64,000 nucleotides of DNA from Phascolarctos cinereus (GCF_002099425.1 NW_018344125.1:5451001-5515000); one strand, 5' to 3'; positions 1 through 11,385 are shown, counted from the first letter of the stretch. The notes: a model not told the origin generated them from the sequence alone. Translations and numbers: made by a program.

Positions 1-46
1 GACTCCAGACCTAGCACTCTTATCCACTGTGCCACCTAGCTGCCCC
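1..46 (-). repeat. MAR1-type SINE, truncated by the window edge
   Basis: The reverse complement of the SINE head GGGGCAGCTAGGTGGC is present at the right end. The rest of the element lies before the window starts. Confidence 0.8.
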
Positions 47-85
47 TTTGGGCCATAGTTTTAATCTAGTAAATCATTTTCTTGG

Positions 86-345
86 AGTTGTTGTTTAGTT
101 ATTTTAGCTGTGTTTGACTTTCCATGACCCCGTTTGGGGTTTTCTTGGTAGAGATACCAGAGTGGTTTGTCATTTCCTTCTCCAACTCACTTTACAGGTG
201 AGGAAACTGAGGCAGACAGAGGTGAAGTGACTTGTCCAGGGTCACACAGCTAGGAAGTATCTGAGGCCAGATTTGAACTCAGGAAGATGAGTCTTCCTAA
301 GTCCAGGCCCAGTGCACTATCCTCTGTGGCACCACCTAGTTGCCC
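86..345 (-). repeat. MAR1-type SINE with RTE-like tail
   Basis: Read on the minus strand, this has the tRNA-derived head, the CORE segment around GCTGTGTGACCCTGG, and a tail that resembles the 3' end of BovB/RTE LINEs (plus-strand motifs gtgaccccat and ggagtggtttgccattt, here slightly diverged). The tail suggests mobilisation by an RTE LINE, which is inference from known SINE-LINE pairing. Confidence 0.85.
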
Positions 346-654
346 CAGGAAGGACTTACCTAGCTAATAAGTATCTGAAGAAAAAAGGATTAGAACCTAG
401 ATTGTCTTGACTCCAATTCTAGCGCTTTACTCGATACACTCAATGGGGGGTAGGCCCCATTTCTTATACATCTGGGACATATCTCTCCTTCACACAGACA
501 CCACTCCCCAACATAAGCTCCTTGAGGAGGAGGAGGGACCTGCTTCCTCTTTCTTTTGGGACTTCTTTCTGTTCAGGGTTCTGCACAGCCTCAAAAAGTG
601 GCCCATGACCGTGTCTGTGCCCCCCCTCCCCATTTAAGAACAAAGGCAGGAACA

Positions 655-825
655 ATTAGCACTCTCTGGAGACCTGGGTTCAAATCCTGCCTGACACTCA
701 CTGTATGACGGAGCAAATCACTTGTCCCTTTCTGGCCTTCAGTTTCCTTCTCTTTAGAATGATGGGAATTAACCTAGATGATCTACGAGTTTCCTTCCAG
801 CTCTAGGCCTATGATCCTATGTGCT
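655..825 (+). repeat. MIR/THER1-type SINE
   Basis: CORE-SINE sequence is followed by the phrase ttccttccagctctaggcc and gatcctatg, typical of the THER1/MIR3 3' part. It is well diverged, so it is old. Confidence 0.65.
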
Positions 826-869
826 GTCTAGGCCTTCACATTAATTCCCTAGGCCTCAGTCTTCTCATC

Positions 870-1764
870 TGTAAAATGAGAATGGAAGGAAGGCCAAAAG
901 GAATCACAGACAAGCAAGACAGCTCTGAAATAGACATGCTGAATTTACTATACTTAAAAGAAAAACTCTACTAAGATATTCACAGTTTCATATGTAATCC
1001 TCTCCTAGAATGTATATGGAAATGATTACTTAAGTTTAGAATAAAAAGAAAAAATAATGTAATTGCTGTTTTGACTCAGTTTATATAGCTGTAATTTTGT
1101 CCACATAGGCTTTCCTTCCATGCACACAGGATGATCCTTCCCCAACATATCTGCGTTGGTTGAAAAACACCCTGTTCTGCGCCCAGACTGTTGAGGAACC
1201 TCCAGCCTGAGCTAGACCCATCCTTGGACAATGGATATCCACTTTGTCACCAGACCACACACTCAAAGCATTTCAAGCTTGATAGGTTCAGCCAGAGCTG
1301 ATGTTCTGCTGGTCATACCTTCAAGAACTCTTTGGATGGGGGTTACCACAATAAAAAAAAGATCAGAAGCATGAAATTTAAGAGTCAAGGCGGACCCCTG
1401 ACCCATGCCCCCAAGGATTCCCCCACTACAACATAATGAGTATCCAACCTCTGCTTGAAGGAAGGGCAACTTTTGATGAGGGATGCCTCCTCTTTGTGAG
1501 CTCTTTCCACCTCCATACAACTCAGATCGTTAGGGAATTTTTATTAACATCAAACCTCTTTGCCAATTCCATCCATTGCTCCTGGCTATTCTCACTGGGG
1601 ACAAACAAAACACTTTGAATCCCTCCTCCACATGTCAACCTGAAAGTCACTATCATTTTGCAGATAATGATTGCCCTCCTCTGGGCTACTCTAACTTATC
1701 TCTATCCTCCTTAAAACATGGTGCGCAGAACAGAAAATAATATTCCAGATGAGTTCTGATGAGG
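870..1764. other. Unassigned intergenic sequence
   Basis: No gene, RNA or repeat could be recognised with confidence. Short open frames here have no family resemblance that I can see. 1630-1760 may be an old repeat. Confidence 0.4.
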
Positions 1765-1880
1765 GCTGAGTCCAAATATTAAGGGGATTTGTTCTGTAAA
1801 GTTTGGATTCAGTCAAAGGGCCACACTTGAGGACCTACAGGGCCACACGTGGCCTCGAGGCCGCAGGTTCCCCACCCCTG
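1765..1880 (+). mobile_element. hAT-like foldback MITE, right arm only
   Basis: This contains the loop (ggatttgttctgt) and the right arm ending in GGTTCCCCACCCCTG. It matches the right halves of the copies at 12424, 14841, 17767, 24700 and 60499. The left arm is missing. Confidence 0.75.
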
Positions 1881-1914
1881 CTTATAGATACTACAAATGA
1901 TAGAGAATGAAAGG

Positions 1915-2025
1915 ACCCTAGTGCCCAATGGCAGAGTGCTGGACTTGGATTCTGGAAGGTCTGAGTGCAAATCACATCTCAGACACTTGATGTATAACTA
2001 TGAGCAAATCATTTAATTCTTCTCA
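1915..2025 (+). repeat. MIR/MAR1-type SINE fragment
   Basis: The head region (gcagagtgctggacttgg) and the CORE-like stretch (actatgagcaaatcattt) are recognisable but strongly diverged. Confidence 0.5.
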
Positions 2026-2179
2026 CACTTGGACTGCTGCAGAACCTTTGTAGTTGGTCTAGCCTTTCTCCTCACTCTGCTAACCCACATCACCCTCTAC
2101 TCTATAAATTGAAGTGGCTCCCTATTGTCTCCAAATTCTTCTGCTTGGCATTAAATCCTGCTCTTCTAAATTTCTTAAG
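2026..2179 (+). mobile_element. L2 LINE 3' region, first part
   Basis: Typical L2 wording (gaagtggctccctattgtct) runs up to the L1 insertion and resumes at 2747. It ends with TAAATTTCTTAAG, one copy of the L1 target duplication. Confidence 0.7.
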
Positions 2180-2746
2180 ACCGGGATGATAGAGAGGAGG
2201 GCAGATTGGGAAAGGGGGGTAATCAGAAGTAAATACTTCTGAGGAGGGACAGGGTCAAAAGAAAGAACAGAACGAATGGCAGGGCAGGATAGGATTAAGG
2301 GAAATAGAGTTAGTTTTTCACAACATGTCTACTATGGACGTGTTTTGCATAAATGCAATGTACAACCTATATTGAGTTGCTTGCCTTTTCAATGAGGGTG
2401 GGTGGGGAGGGAGGAAGAGAGAAAATTTGAAACCTAAAGTTTTTAAAACATGTGCTTAAAAAAATGTTTTCACATGCTACTGGGAAATAAGAAATACAGG
2501 AAATGGGGTACAGAAGTCTATCCTGCCCTACAGGAAAATAGAAGGGGAAGGGGATAAGAGAAGGGGAGAGAGATAGAAGAGAGGACAGACTAGGGGGAGG
2601 GATATTCAGAATGCATGCCATCTTGGGGTTGGGGGAGGGGGAAGATGGGGTGAAAATTTGGAATTCAAAAACTTGTGGGAGTGAATGTTGAAAACCAAAA
2701 ATAAATAAATTTATATTAAAAAAAATAAATTAAATACATAAATAAA
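2180..2746 (+). mobile_element. 5'-truncated L1, 3' end, inserted in L2
   Basis: This has the marsupial L1 3' end (ttcacaacatgtctactatgg and gttgcttgccttttcaa), purine-rich 3' UTR and an A-rich tail. It is flanked by a perfect 13-bp duplication, TAAATTTCTTAAG, at 2167-2179 and 2747-2759. No open frame survives because only the 3' UTR was copied. Confidence 0.85.
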
Positions 2747-3040
2747 TAAATTTCTTAAGGCCTTCTTCCCGTGGTCAGTGGGGCCTCTCCTTACCTCCAC
2801 CTCTCAGAAACCCTAGATTTCTTCAAAGCTCAGCTCAGGTGACACCTCCAATATGAATCCTTGTTTGACCTCCCAGCAGCTTGCCTCTTTCATCCCCAAA
2901 TTATCTTGTTATTCTTTTCTAGCTACTTACATGTCTATTTCATGTTTCTTCAGATTGATTGAAAGTTCCTTGAGGGCAGAGATTGCTTCATTTTTATCTC
3001 TGTATCCTCAGAAACTGCACAGTGCCTGGCATACAGTAAG
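2747..3040 (+). mobile_element. L2 LINE 3' end, second part
   Basis: The L2 resumes after the L1 insertion and runs to its own 3' end, with gttccttgagggcagagatt and agtgcctggcatacagtaag. Confidence 0.75.
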
Positions 3041-3054
3041 TGCCTAATCAGCAG

Positions 3055-3180
3055 TCAATAAGTATCTATTAAGTGCCTACTGTATGCTAAGCACTGAGGA
3101 TACAAAGAAAAGAAAAAGATGGTCTCTGTCCTCAAGGAGCTTACAGTCTCATGGAAGAGACAACCTGAAAACAATTATGT
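3055..3180 (+). repeat. Ancient mammal-wide interspersed repeat
   Basis: The wording taagtgcctactgtatgcta and ctcaaggagcttacagtct is shared with copies near 9990, 54270 and 54620. I do not assign the family. Confidence 0.5.
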
Positions 3181-3187
3181 ATAAAGA

Positions 3188-3188
<1 letters not shown>

Positions 3189-3226
<38 letters not shown>
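3189..3226 (+). repeat. (TG)n microsatellite
   Basis: About 19 TG units, nearly uninterrupted. Confidence 0.95.
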
Positions 3227-3228
<2 letters not shown>

Positions 3229-3469
3229 ATAAATTGAAGATAATCAATAGAGGGAAGGCACTAGAATTAAGGGGAATTGTGAAAGGCTTCCTTCCTTCCG
3301 AGATTTTGAAGATGGGGGGGGTGAAGTCAATATTTTTGCCAAGTTCTTCCAATACCCTCCCCCCCCCACAATATAAAATACATGCCAAATTGAATTCTGA
3401 GCAGGAAAGCCAACAAAAAGTCACAGTGAGTCATTTTCCCAAATTAAGACAGCTTTGGAAGACAAAAAG

Positions 3470-4690
3470 AGAGGTCTGCAGGTACTGGGGTGGTGCCTGG
3501 CTGGGAGCACAGTGGGACAAAAGAAGCATTGGCTATGGGCTATGGGATAGCAACAGTGGTGGGATGAACGCCTTGTCAGAAAGAGATCCTAGGGGGGCAG
3601 CTAGGTGGCACAGTGGATAGAGCACCAGCCCTGAAGTCAGGAGGACCTGAGTTCAAATCTTGCATTAGACCAAACACTTAACACTTACTAGCTGTGTGAC
3701 CCTGGGCAAGTCACTTAACCCCAATTGCCTAAAAGCAAAAAAAAAGAGAGAGAGAGAGAGATCCTAGGGGACCCCTGCTCTAGCACTGGGAGCAGGATCA
3801 ACTCTGTCATTCATTACTCAGGTCCAGGGCAGAGAGGAGTGGTGCTGGTCTAGTAGCTCTGTTATCTTTTACCCAGTTCTGGGCAGAGAGCAGCAGTAAC
3901 AGTCATGAGGGAACAGAGGCCCTACCTGGGTAAGGACCAGAGGGGAAACCAGGAGGGCAGTGACCAGACGTCTCCCCAGATCACCATGTTGGAAGCACCA
4001 AAAACTTATAGGCCCCCAGACCCAGCTGTGAAAGCAGCACAAAGCCATAAAATACAAAAGATCAGGCCAGAAATCACTCCACCCACAGAAGTGAGCAGAG
4101 CCCAACTCTAAGGTGAAGACCAAAGTCAAAAAATAGGCTGGAAAAATGAGTAAGCAACAAGGAAAAAAAAAGAACCTGAACTTAAAAAGCTACTATGGTG
4201 ACAGAAGATCAAGATACAAACTCAGAAGAAGATGACTCAAAAACATCTGTAAGCAAAGCCTCAAAGAAAAATACAGATTGGAGCCTAAGAAGCCTAACAA
4301 GATTTCATAGAACTAAAAAAAAAAAAAGATCTAAGAAAGAGCAAAAAGAAAGTACTAAAAAAAAACAAATAAGAGCAGTAGAGGAAAAATTAGGGAAAGA
4401 AATAAGAGCTACAGAAGAAAATTATGAAAAGAGAATTAACAGCTATCAAGCTGTTTTTTATCAAAAAAAGGCACAAAAATACTGAAGAAAATAACTCCTT
4501 AAAAATCAGAATTGGTCAAATGGAAGCTAATGATTCCATGACATATCAAGAAACAACTAAAAAGAAGATGAAATACTGAAAAAATGGAAGACAACGTGAA
4601 ATATCTCAAAGAAAAACCAACTGACCTGGAAAGTAGATTGAGGAGAGATAGTTGAAGAATTATTGGACTCCCTGGAAAGCCATGATAAAA
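3470..4690 (+). mobile_element. L1 LINE 5' UTR and ORF1 fragment
   Basis: The 5' UTR-like stretch (actctgtcattcattactca) is followed by a degenerate ORF1. The ORF1 start resembles marsupial L1 (ATGAGTAAGCAACAAGG at 4147) and leads into Lys/Glu-rich coiled-coil coding with frequent stops. The copy is interrupted by the SINE at 3594-3758 and ends before ORF2. Confidence 0.75.
3594..3758 (+). repeat. MAR1-type SINE inserted in L1
   Basis: Full-length head, box-B-like GTTCAAATC, CORE segment and A-rich tail. The flanks repeat AGAGATCCTAGGG on both sides (about 3582-3594 and 3759-3772), as expected for LINE-driven insertion. Confidence 0.9.
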
Positions 4691-4734
4691 AAATAATAGA
4701 AAATGAGATTTTACCTGGAACTTGAAAGAAGCAA

Positions 4735-5940
4735 GGAAGCAGAGATGAAGTGGAAGGGAAGGAGTAAGGTGGAAGAAGACTGGAAAATGGGCTGGGGGGC
4801 AGGTTGTCAAACACTTCAAATGTTAAACAGGATTTTCTATTTGATCCTGGAGGTGATCGGAAGCCATTGTGATTTATTGAGTAAGAGGCTCAGTGGTTGG
4901 ACCTGCACTTTAGAAAGATCACTTTGACAGCTGAGTGGAAGATGAACTGGATTAAGGAGATACTTGTGGGAAGGAGACCAATTGGCAGGCTATTGCAATG
5001 ATCCAAATGTGAGGTGATGAGGGCCTGCATCAGGGTGGGGCAAAGTCAGAGGAGAGAAGGGGGCATATTGGAGAGATGTTACCAAGGTAAAATCAACAGG
5101 CCTGGCCACAGATTGGACATGGGTGGTGGGTGATGACACCTACATTGCAAGCCTGGGTAATTGTGAAGATGATGGTGCCCTTAAAACTAAGAGGGAAGTT
5201 AGGGGGAAAGAAAATGAGTTCAGTTTGGGATGTGTTGAGTTTAAGAGATCTATGGGATATCTAGTTTAAGATGCCCAATGGGCAGCTGAAGATGGGAGAC
5301 TGGAACCCAGGAGAGAGGTTAGGGCTGGACAAGCAGGTCCGAGAATCATCAGCATATGTATGATAATGGGATCTGTGGGAGCTGGCATGATCAGGAGAGT
5401 ATTAGCATAGTGGGAGAAGAGAAGAGAAGAGAAGAGGGAGCCCTGTGGGACAGCCACAGTGAGCAGCCATGACCCACGTGAAGATCTGGCAAAGGAGACT
5501 GAGAAGAGGCAATCAGACAGGTAGGAGGAGAACCGGGAGACAGCAACGTCACCAGAGCCTAGGGAGGAAGGAGGAACAAGAGGGCCATCGATCGCCAGGT
5601 CCAAAGCAGCAGGGAAGTCAAGAAGGACGGGGACTGAGGAAAGGCACTCAGGAGGTCATCGATAACTTTGGAGGGAGCAGTTTCAGTTGAATAATGAGGT
5701 CAGAAGCCAGACTGCAGAGAGTTCAGAAGAGAGTGAGGGGGAAAGGAAGTGAGGACATCTGTTGTAGGCAACCTTCTCGAGGGGCTTAGCCAGGAAAGGG
5801 AGGAGAAATGTAGGACAATAGAGGGCTGGGATGGGAGGATAAAGCCAGGGTATTTTGAGGATGTGGGAGACCTGGGAGTGTTTGTAAGCAGCAAGGAAGC
5901 AGCCAGTAAATAGGGATAGATTTAAAATCAATGAGACATT
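4735..5940 (-). mobile_element. L2 LINE, reverse transcriptase region, antisense
   Basis: On the minus strand this reads as L2 ORF2. The minus frame at 5266-5604 contains the phrase VPQGSLFSSLLFSHYANTLL, a decayed form of the RT segment PQGSVLGPLLFSLY that precedes the YADD motif. Stops and frameshifts are frequent. It is an old fossil. Confidence 0.75.
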
Positions 5941-6029
5941 GCAGATTTTAGAAGGGGCAGTCTACAAAATATATTTAATATAGTAGATGAAGCACTAGCA
6001 GCTGGGAAAGGACTCTTGAAGGAGGAGGT

Positions 6030-7245
6030 GCTTGAACTGAATCTCTTTTTAAATCTTTTTTTTAATTAAGAAGCATTTATTTTTTCTTCCTCCTCCCCCC
6101 TCCCTCTTTTTTTTGGGGGGGGAAGGGGAAGAAAAACAAAATCCTTATGACAAAAATGTACGGCCAAGCAAAACAAATCCCCATATTGATCATGTCCAAA
6201 AACGCATGTCTCATTCTGCATCTCTTATCCATTTGCACTCTTGTAGGAGGTGGGTAGCCTGTCTCATCGTGGGTTCTCTGGAATTATGGCGGGTCACTCA
6301 TGGATCAGAGCTCTTAAATCTTTCAAAATAATTTGCATTTATGGTGTTAGTGTTATACATTTTTCTCCTGGTTCTGTTCACTTTACTCTGCATTAGTTTA
6401 TACAAGTCTTCCTAGGTTTTTCTGAAACCATCTCTTTCATCATTTCTTACAGCACAACAGTATTTTAGTACATCCACACACGATCATTTGTTCAGTCATT
6501 GTGCAATCAATGAGCAACCTCCTTAGCTTCCAGTTCTTTGCCACCATCGAAAGAGCTGCTATAAATATTTTTATACATATAAAACCTTTTCATTTTTCTT
6601 TGGCCTAGTAGTGATCAAAGTCAAAGGGTATGCAAAATTTAGTGACTTTGTGGATATACAGTTATCCCTGCTACATCATGACTTTCCCCATTGCTGTTTT
6701 GAACTATTACCAGTTGGCATAAGAAATGAAATAAGAATTTTTGGGGAGTTTTGCGGAAGCCAAAGATGACACCAAAGGCCAGCAAATGACAGAAAAGGTT
6801 TCGAAACTCAGAAATGCATACAATGTATGTAAAGTATCATATAATATCAACATATTTTATCTTTTAATACCATGATAATTTAGACTTCTTCTCTGATACG
6901 AAGGGAAGGCCAGAAAATTTTACGCGGATTTTCCAGATCATGGGGCCACCATACCCCGACCCCCTTCGATGTGGAAGGGATAGCTGTAGCTCTAAATTGC
7001 TTTCCCAGAATGGCCAGACCAATTCCCAGCTCTACCAACAGTGCACTGCTGTGCCTGTTTTCCCACAGCTTCTTCAACATTTGTCATTTTCCTTCTCAGT
7101 CAACGTTGCCAATCTGAAGAGTGTGAGGTAGAGTCTCAGAATTTCTTTAATTCACATTTCTCCAATTATTTGGAGCATTTTCAGGTGGCTATTGCTAACT
7201 TGGATTTCTTCCCTTGAGAACTGCTTTTTATATCTATTTATCAGT
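6030..7245 (-). mobile_element. L1 LINE 3' region, antisense
   Basis: The plus strand shows the familiar antisense of L1 ORF2 and 3' UTR (tttcttacagcacaacagta, agttctttgccaccatcg). It is split by a mariner-like MITE at 6659-6986, after which the L1 text resumes. Confidence 0.75.
6659..6986. mobile_element. Tc1/mariner-superfamily MITE in L1
   Basis: The ends form an imperfect terminal inverted repeat: CAGTTATCCCTGCTACATC on the left and, read in reverse, CAGCTATCCCTTCCACATC on the right. TA dinucleotides flank both ends (6657-6658 and 6987-6988), fitting TA target duplication. Removing 328 bp restores continuous L1 sequence. There is no transposase frame, so it was non-autonomous. Confidence 0.7.
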
Positions 7246-7384
7246 AGGAAAAGCTTGAGCTAAACCTTAAAAGAAAGCCCAGGGTGCTAAGAGTTAAAGG
7301 TAGAAGGAACAGCCTTACAGGCATGCCAACATAAAGTCAAGGAGATAGGAGGAGTATAGTGTGTGAGGAATAGCAGGTAATTTA

Positions 7385-8035
7385 TTTTTTTTAATTAAAA
7401 GGATTTTTATTCATATCTTTTGTTTGTACATCAGCTCAATTTCCCCTAATCCTTTTACTTCCCCCCCATTGATCCCTTATAACAGAGTCTTTTTTTAAAG
7501 AAAGAAAAATAAATAAGAGAAGAAAAATTCAACAAAACTAATTAGTACATTGTAGAGCCATCCCTTATAAAAAAGATTTTTTTTAAATGAGAAAAAATTT
7601 AACAAAACCAAACAATACATTGAAAAAAATCTAACATTATACACAATGTTACACGCTCATGGACCCCTCCCCCCAACTTTTGCAAAAGAGGAGGGAAAAA
7701 AAAAAAGAGAAAGGAGGCGCCTTCTCCTATCTCTTCTTTGGGACCAAGCTTGCACTTTGTAATTTTGCAACATTCATTTTCAATTATTTTGTTGCTGTTC
7801 TTTCCATTCACATGGTTGTATTCATTGTGTATGTTGTTTTCCTGGCTCTGTTTACTTTACTTTGCATCAATTCATGTAAGCCTTTCCATGTTTCTCCGTA
7901 TTCATTATATGGTTTCTTACAGTACATTAATTTTCTTACTGGTGGTCATTCATGGACAACCATTTGTTCAGCCATTCCCCAACTGATGGGCATCTACTTT
8001 ATTTCCAGCTCTTTGCTTCCATAAAAACTCCAGCA
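7385..8035 (-). mobile_element. L1 LINE 3' end, antisense, different subfamily
   Basis: An antisense L1 3' end with pyrimidine-rich UTR and wording such as aaccatttgttcagccattc. It differs from the neighbouring copy, so it is a separate insertion of another subfamily. Confidence 0.6.
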
Positions 8036-8929
8036 GGTACTTTCAGGATAACCGATATCCGTAGAAAATTCAATTTAGCATAACGAACTGAACATTCCCA
8101 TTAACTAAAGTTTCATTGCTGCTCTTAACCTAGAGAATTTTTGGCTGGTCTGATCCCTCCTTATACTAACGGTTTCAGCTTATGCCAATATTGCCCTCTA
8201 CTGTCTACTGGGGCAACTCTGTAAATCTTTAAAAATTCACTTTAACGTCCACTGACGAATGCAAGCACTCACATACATAAACAGAAAAGAGGAGAAACAA
8301 AGGGAACCCCAAGGAAAAAGAGGCTGTGAAGCAAAGATGCAGATACTTGTTACACCAATCTCCTTTTTTGTGTATCCAACGGGCGTTTTGTTAATGTTAT
8401 CGTCTCTGTTCTGGGCCACTGGAAGAAAACAAGATACTATCCAAGCATATAACCAACCTTTGACAAAGGAAATTTGCTCAATAGTTGCATAGAAAGGATA
8501 CTCAGCAAAGATACAGCGTTGATTCAGTTGGGCACAGTTGCCTTCAGAGTACGTGTTGACCAAGGGTGGGCTGGTTTGCCAGAACAGATTGTTAAATTCT
8601 TAGTGGGAGCATTTGCGGGGCAGAAATCGGCAAATGCTACAAATCAGGGCTTGATTTATTGTTTCATTGATTGCTTAGACTTCAGGTAATGGAGCAAACG
8701 TTAATAACGGAAGTGTGCCTTGCTTTGAAAAGTCAGTTGTTAAGCATTTACCAGAACACCCCCCAGTATTGCCTCTCTTGGCAATGGGAAGTTCATCAAA
8801 CCTCCTTAAACACTAGCTTTTCATGCTTTAGTCAACCAGGAAGTGATGTGTATGGACCAATTAAGTCTCCATGATGGCTTCATTGCCTTTTTTAGGAAAA
8901 GCTAGCCTAGCCTACTTGGAATAGATGGT
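8036..8929. other. Unassigned sequence
   Basis: Balanced composition with several CpGs; short frames on both strands with no recognisable product. It could be an old LTR or DNA transposon, but no terminal repeats were found. Confidence 0.35.
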
Positions 8930-9085
8930 GCTCCTATCCTACAGTCCTGGAGGAGAGAGCTCAAGGCTGAGGACTTTGCCCAGTTTTCAAATCCACTCAA
9001 ATCCAATTCATCGGCAAGTCAAGACATCATGCTTGTGACGTCCTTGGTCCTCTTCAAGAACCAAGGACTAATGCAACAACCTTAA
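8930..9085 (-). repeat. Second marsupial SINE family, antisense
   Basis: The wording caaatccaattcatcggcaa and cttggtcctcttcaagaa is shared in reverse with 23340-23640 and directly with 51120-51300. I do not assign a family name. Confidence 0.55.
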
Positions 9086-9094
9086 AGTACACAC

Positions 9095-9362
9095 TACTTA
9101 TTCTATTGGCTCTGTTTTCTTCATCTTGCATCACTTTATATGTCTTCCCATATTTCTTGGAATTCTTCATAATTTCTAATGGTGTAATCATAATCTATAA
9201 TATTCTCATGTCATGCTTTGTTCCCCAGCACCACTGGCTCAAGGTTATTCTGGAAAAGGTTGGAATAATTTAAAGCTTCAGCAACACAGTATTAATATAC
9301 CTATTTTTATCGCAGCTGTACCAGCATTTAATTTTGTCATCTTTTACTATCTTTGACAATTT
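9095..9362 (-). mobile_element. Old L1 fragment, antisense, first part
   Basis: Antisense L1 wording (cttcatcttgcatcacttta) that continues at 9820-9965 after a SINE insertion. Confidence 0.55.
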
Positions 9363-9819
9363 TATGAAGCACCGGGGGATAGTGAAAGATAAGCTCGATC
9401 CAGAGTCAGGAAGATCTGAGTTCAAATTCCAGCTCTTTCACTTATTAGCTGTGTGACCTTAGGACAAGTCCCTTCCTCTCCCTGGGCCTCAGTTTCTCCC
9501 TCTGTAAAATGAAGGAGCTAGACTTAATAGCCTCTGAGAGCTCTTCCAGCTCTGGATCAAGGATCCTATGTATGACCTTGGGCAAGTCCCTTCCCCTCTC
9601 TGGGCCTCAGTTTCCCCCTCTGTAAAATGAGGAGGTTGGACTCAGTGGCCTCTGAGATCCCTTCCAGCTCTACCTGAGATCCTAGACATGACCTTAGACA
9701 AGTCACTTCTTCATCCTGGGCCTCAGTTTCCCCCCCCTGTAAAATGAAAAGGTTGGACTCAATGGCCTCTGAGGTCCCTTCCACCTCCAAATCTTTGATC
9801 TTATGGGCCTATGATAGGG
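9363..9819 (+). repeat. MIR/THER1-type SINE with triplicated 3' part
   Basis: The SINE runs once through its head and CORE, then the segment from the CORE to the end is present three times in tandem. The units begin at about 9453, 9572 and 9688, a period near 117 bp. Each repeats gggcctcagtttc, ctgtaaaatga and cttcca(g/c)ctc. Confidence 0.75.
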
Positions 9820-9965
9820 ATTAGGTGGAACTTCAGAGATGTTTTAACATGAATTTCTCTGAATATTAGGAATTTTGAGCATTTTTTCATGTGGTTGTTC
9901 GATGGTTTATATGTTTCTTTTGAGAACTGTTCATCTCCTTCCACCATCTATTGAAGGATGGCTCT
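9820..9965 (-). mobile_element. Old L1 fragment, antisense, second part
   Basis: The phrase attttttcatgtggttgttc is the standard antisense L1 ORF2 text that follows the segment at 9095-9362. Confidence 0.55.
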
Positions 9966-9989
9966 CACTTGTGTCAGTCAGTGGTGGTG

Positions 9990-10240
9990 TCATTCAATCC
10001 GTCAATGAAGCCCCTAAAAGGTGCCAAGGATTGTGCTAAGCACCAAAGGTACAAAAAAAAGTAAGAGTGAAGTAAAAGTTAAAAAGGAAAAAAAAAAAGC
10101 AAAAGACAGGCCCTGCCCTCAAGGAACCCCCAGGGGGAAACAACATGCCAACAGCTATGTCCCAACAAGATATACAACAGGATTCATTGGAGCTAATCAA
10201 GCGCAGAAAGTGTTGCCCTGAATCCAACTTCACCTGTCAC
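9990..10240 (+). repeat. Ancient mammal-wide interspersed repeat
   Basis: Related to 3055-3180 (gtgctaagcaccaaaggtac, ctgccctcaaggaa), with an A-rich stretch inside. Confidence 0.45.
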
Positions 10241-10589
10241 CTGCATTGGGGTTCCACATGCACATTCATTTCTCTTGTAATAAAATCCAGTTTCACTTAT
10301 GTTTCGCGAAGCTGTGATTTCTGGTTGACCAAAAGCACTAGAATTATGGGAAAGAGGCAAAGGCTTGTTGCAGAAGGTGAGATTTTAGCTGAGATTTGAA
10401 GGAAGCCAGGAGGAGCCAGGAGGTGGAGAGGAGGAAGGAGAATGTTCTGGACATCTATAATGTCAGATTCCTAACAGAAACACAAAGCTACCTGGCGCTG
10501 GATAAAAGAGGGAAAAACAGAGCAGTGCATCACATTGAAGAAAAACTGATCTAGAACCAGAGTGCTCAATATAGCTAAGGTCACAAAAT
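10241..10589. other. Mostly unassigned; short L2-like antisense piece
   Basis: 10375-10460 resembles antisense L2 text (gagatttgaaggaagccagg). The rest is unassigned. Confidence 0.35.
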
Positions 10590-11214
10590 AGTATGTATGT
10601 GGAAATGTTTTCTTAGTCTCTTTGTTTTTGTCTTACTTTAAATACATTACTCTGTGTGAATGTGTATGTGTGTGTGTATTTACAAAAGCCTTTTCTTTTT
10701 CTGCAAGGGAATTAATCTATTTTGTCGCATGATTTCTTCTAGGTCATGGTTAGTTAAGAATTTATCCCCTCTCCACATTTGTGAAGGATAAAACATTCCA
10801 CCACCCCCCTCTCATTTTTTAATGACTTTCAAAAATATTTAGATCGTTAATCCATTTGGAATTTATTGCCAGCCAGTTTTCCCAACAATTTTTGCTGAAT
10901 AGAGAACACTTTCCCTACTGTTTTGTGATCTTAGATTTATGGAATATGAAACTCCTGTCTGTAACTGGTTCTTACTGTGTCTAATCTTATCCCACTGATA
11001 AATGTTTCTTTATATTTTACCCAGTACTAGAGAATTTTGAAACTTAATACTTTGTATAATTTAAAACCAGAGAGTGCCAGCATCCCTTTCTCTAAAAAGA
11101 AATATTTTTTAAAAAATAATTACCCCTGACAATCTTTGATTTTTGTTTTTCTATATGAATTTGATATTTTGCCTATAGCTCTATGTAGCCCAGTGAAAGA
11201 TATTACATGGCATT
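10590..11214 (-). mobile_element. L1 LINE ORF2 region, antisense, first part
   Basis: Antisense L1 text (agatcgttaatccatttgga, tgataaatgtttctttatat). It continues at 11602-11909. Confidence 0.7.
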
Positions 11215-11385
11215 CGTCAGATAGCGTTCTCAGAGCTAGAACGGACATCAGTGGGTATCTAATCCAATGCCATCACTTTACAGATGAGGAAACTGAGACT
11301 CAGAGAGGTTGACTTGCCCCAGATCCCACAGGTAGTAAGCGGTAGAGCTGAGATTCAAACCCAGCTCTGTAGACTGAGAAGCCAA
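11215..11385 (-). repeat. MIR-type SINE
   Basis: The plus strand carries cagatgaggaaactgagact and aacccagctctgtagac, the antisense of MIR. Confidence 0.7.

Noticed and set aside
3084-3620. 178-codon plus-strand frame
   Set aside because: It runs through a (TG)n tract, L1 5' UTR and into a SINE head. It is a chance frame.
3594-3660. tRNA genes, from box-A/box-B-like sequences in SINE heads
   Set aside because: The motifs belong to tRNA-derived SINEs. No complete cloverleaf or anticodon arm is present.
5266-5604. 112-codon minus frame as a gene
   Set aside because: It is a decayed stretch of L2 reverse transcriptase, surrounded by further L2 text in other frames.
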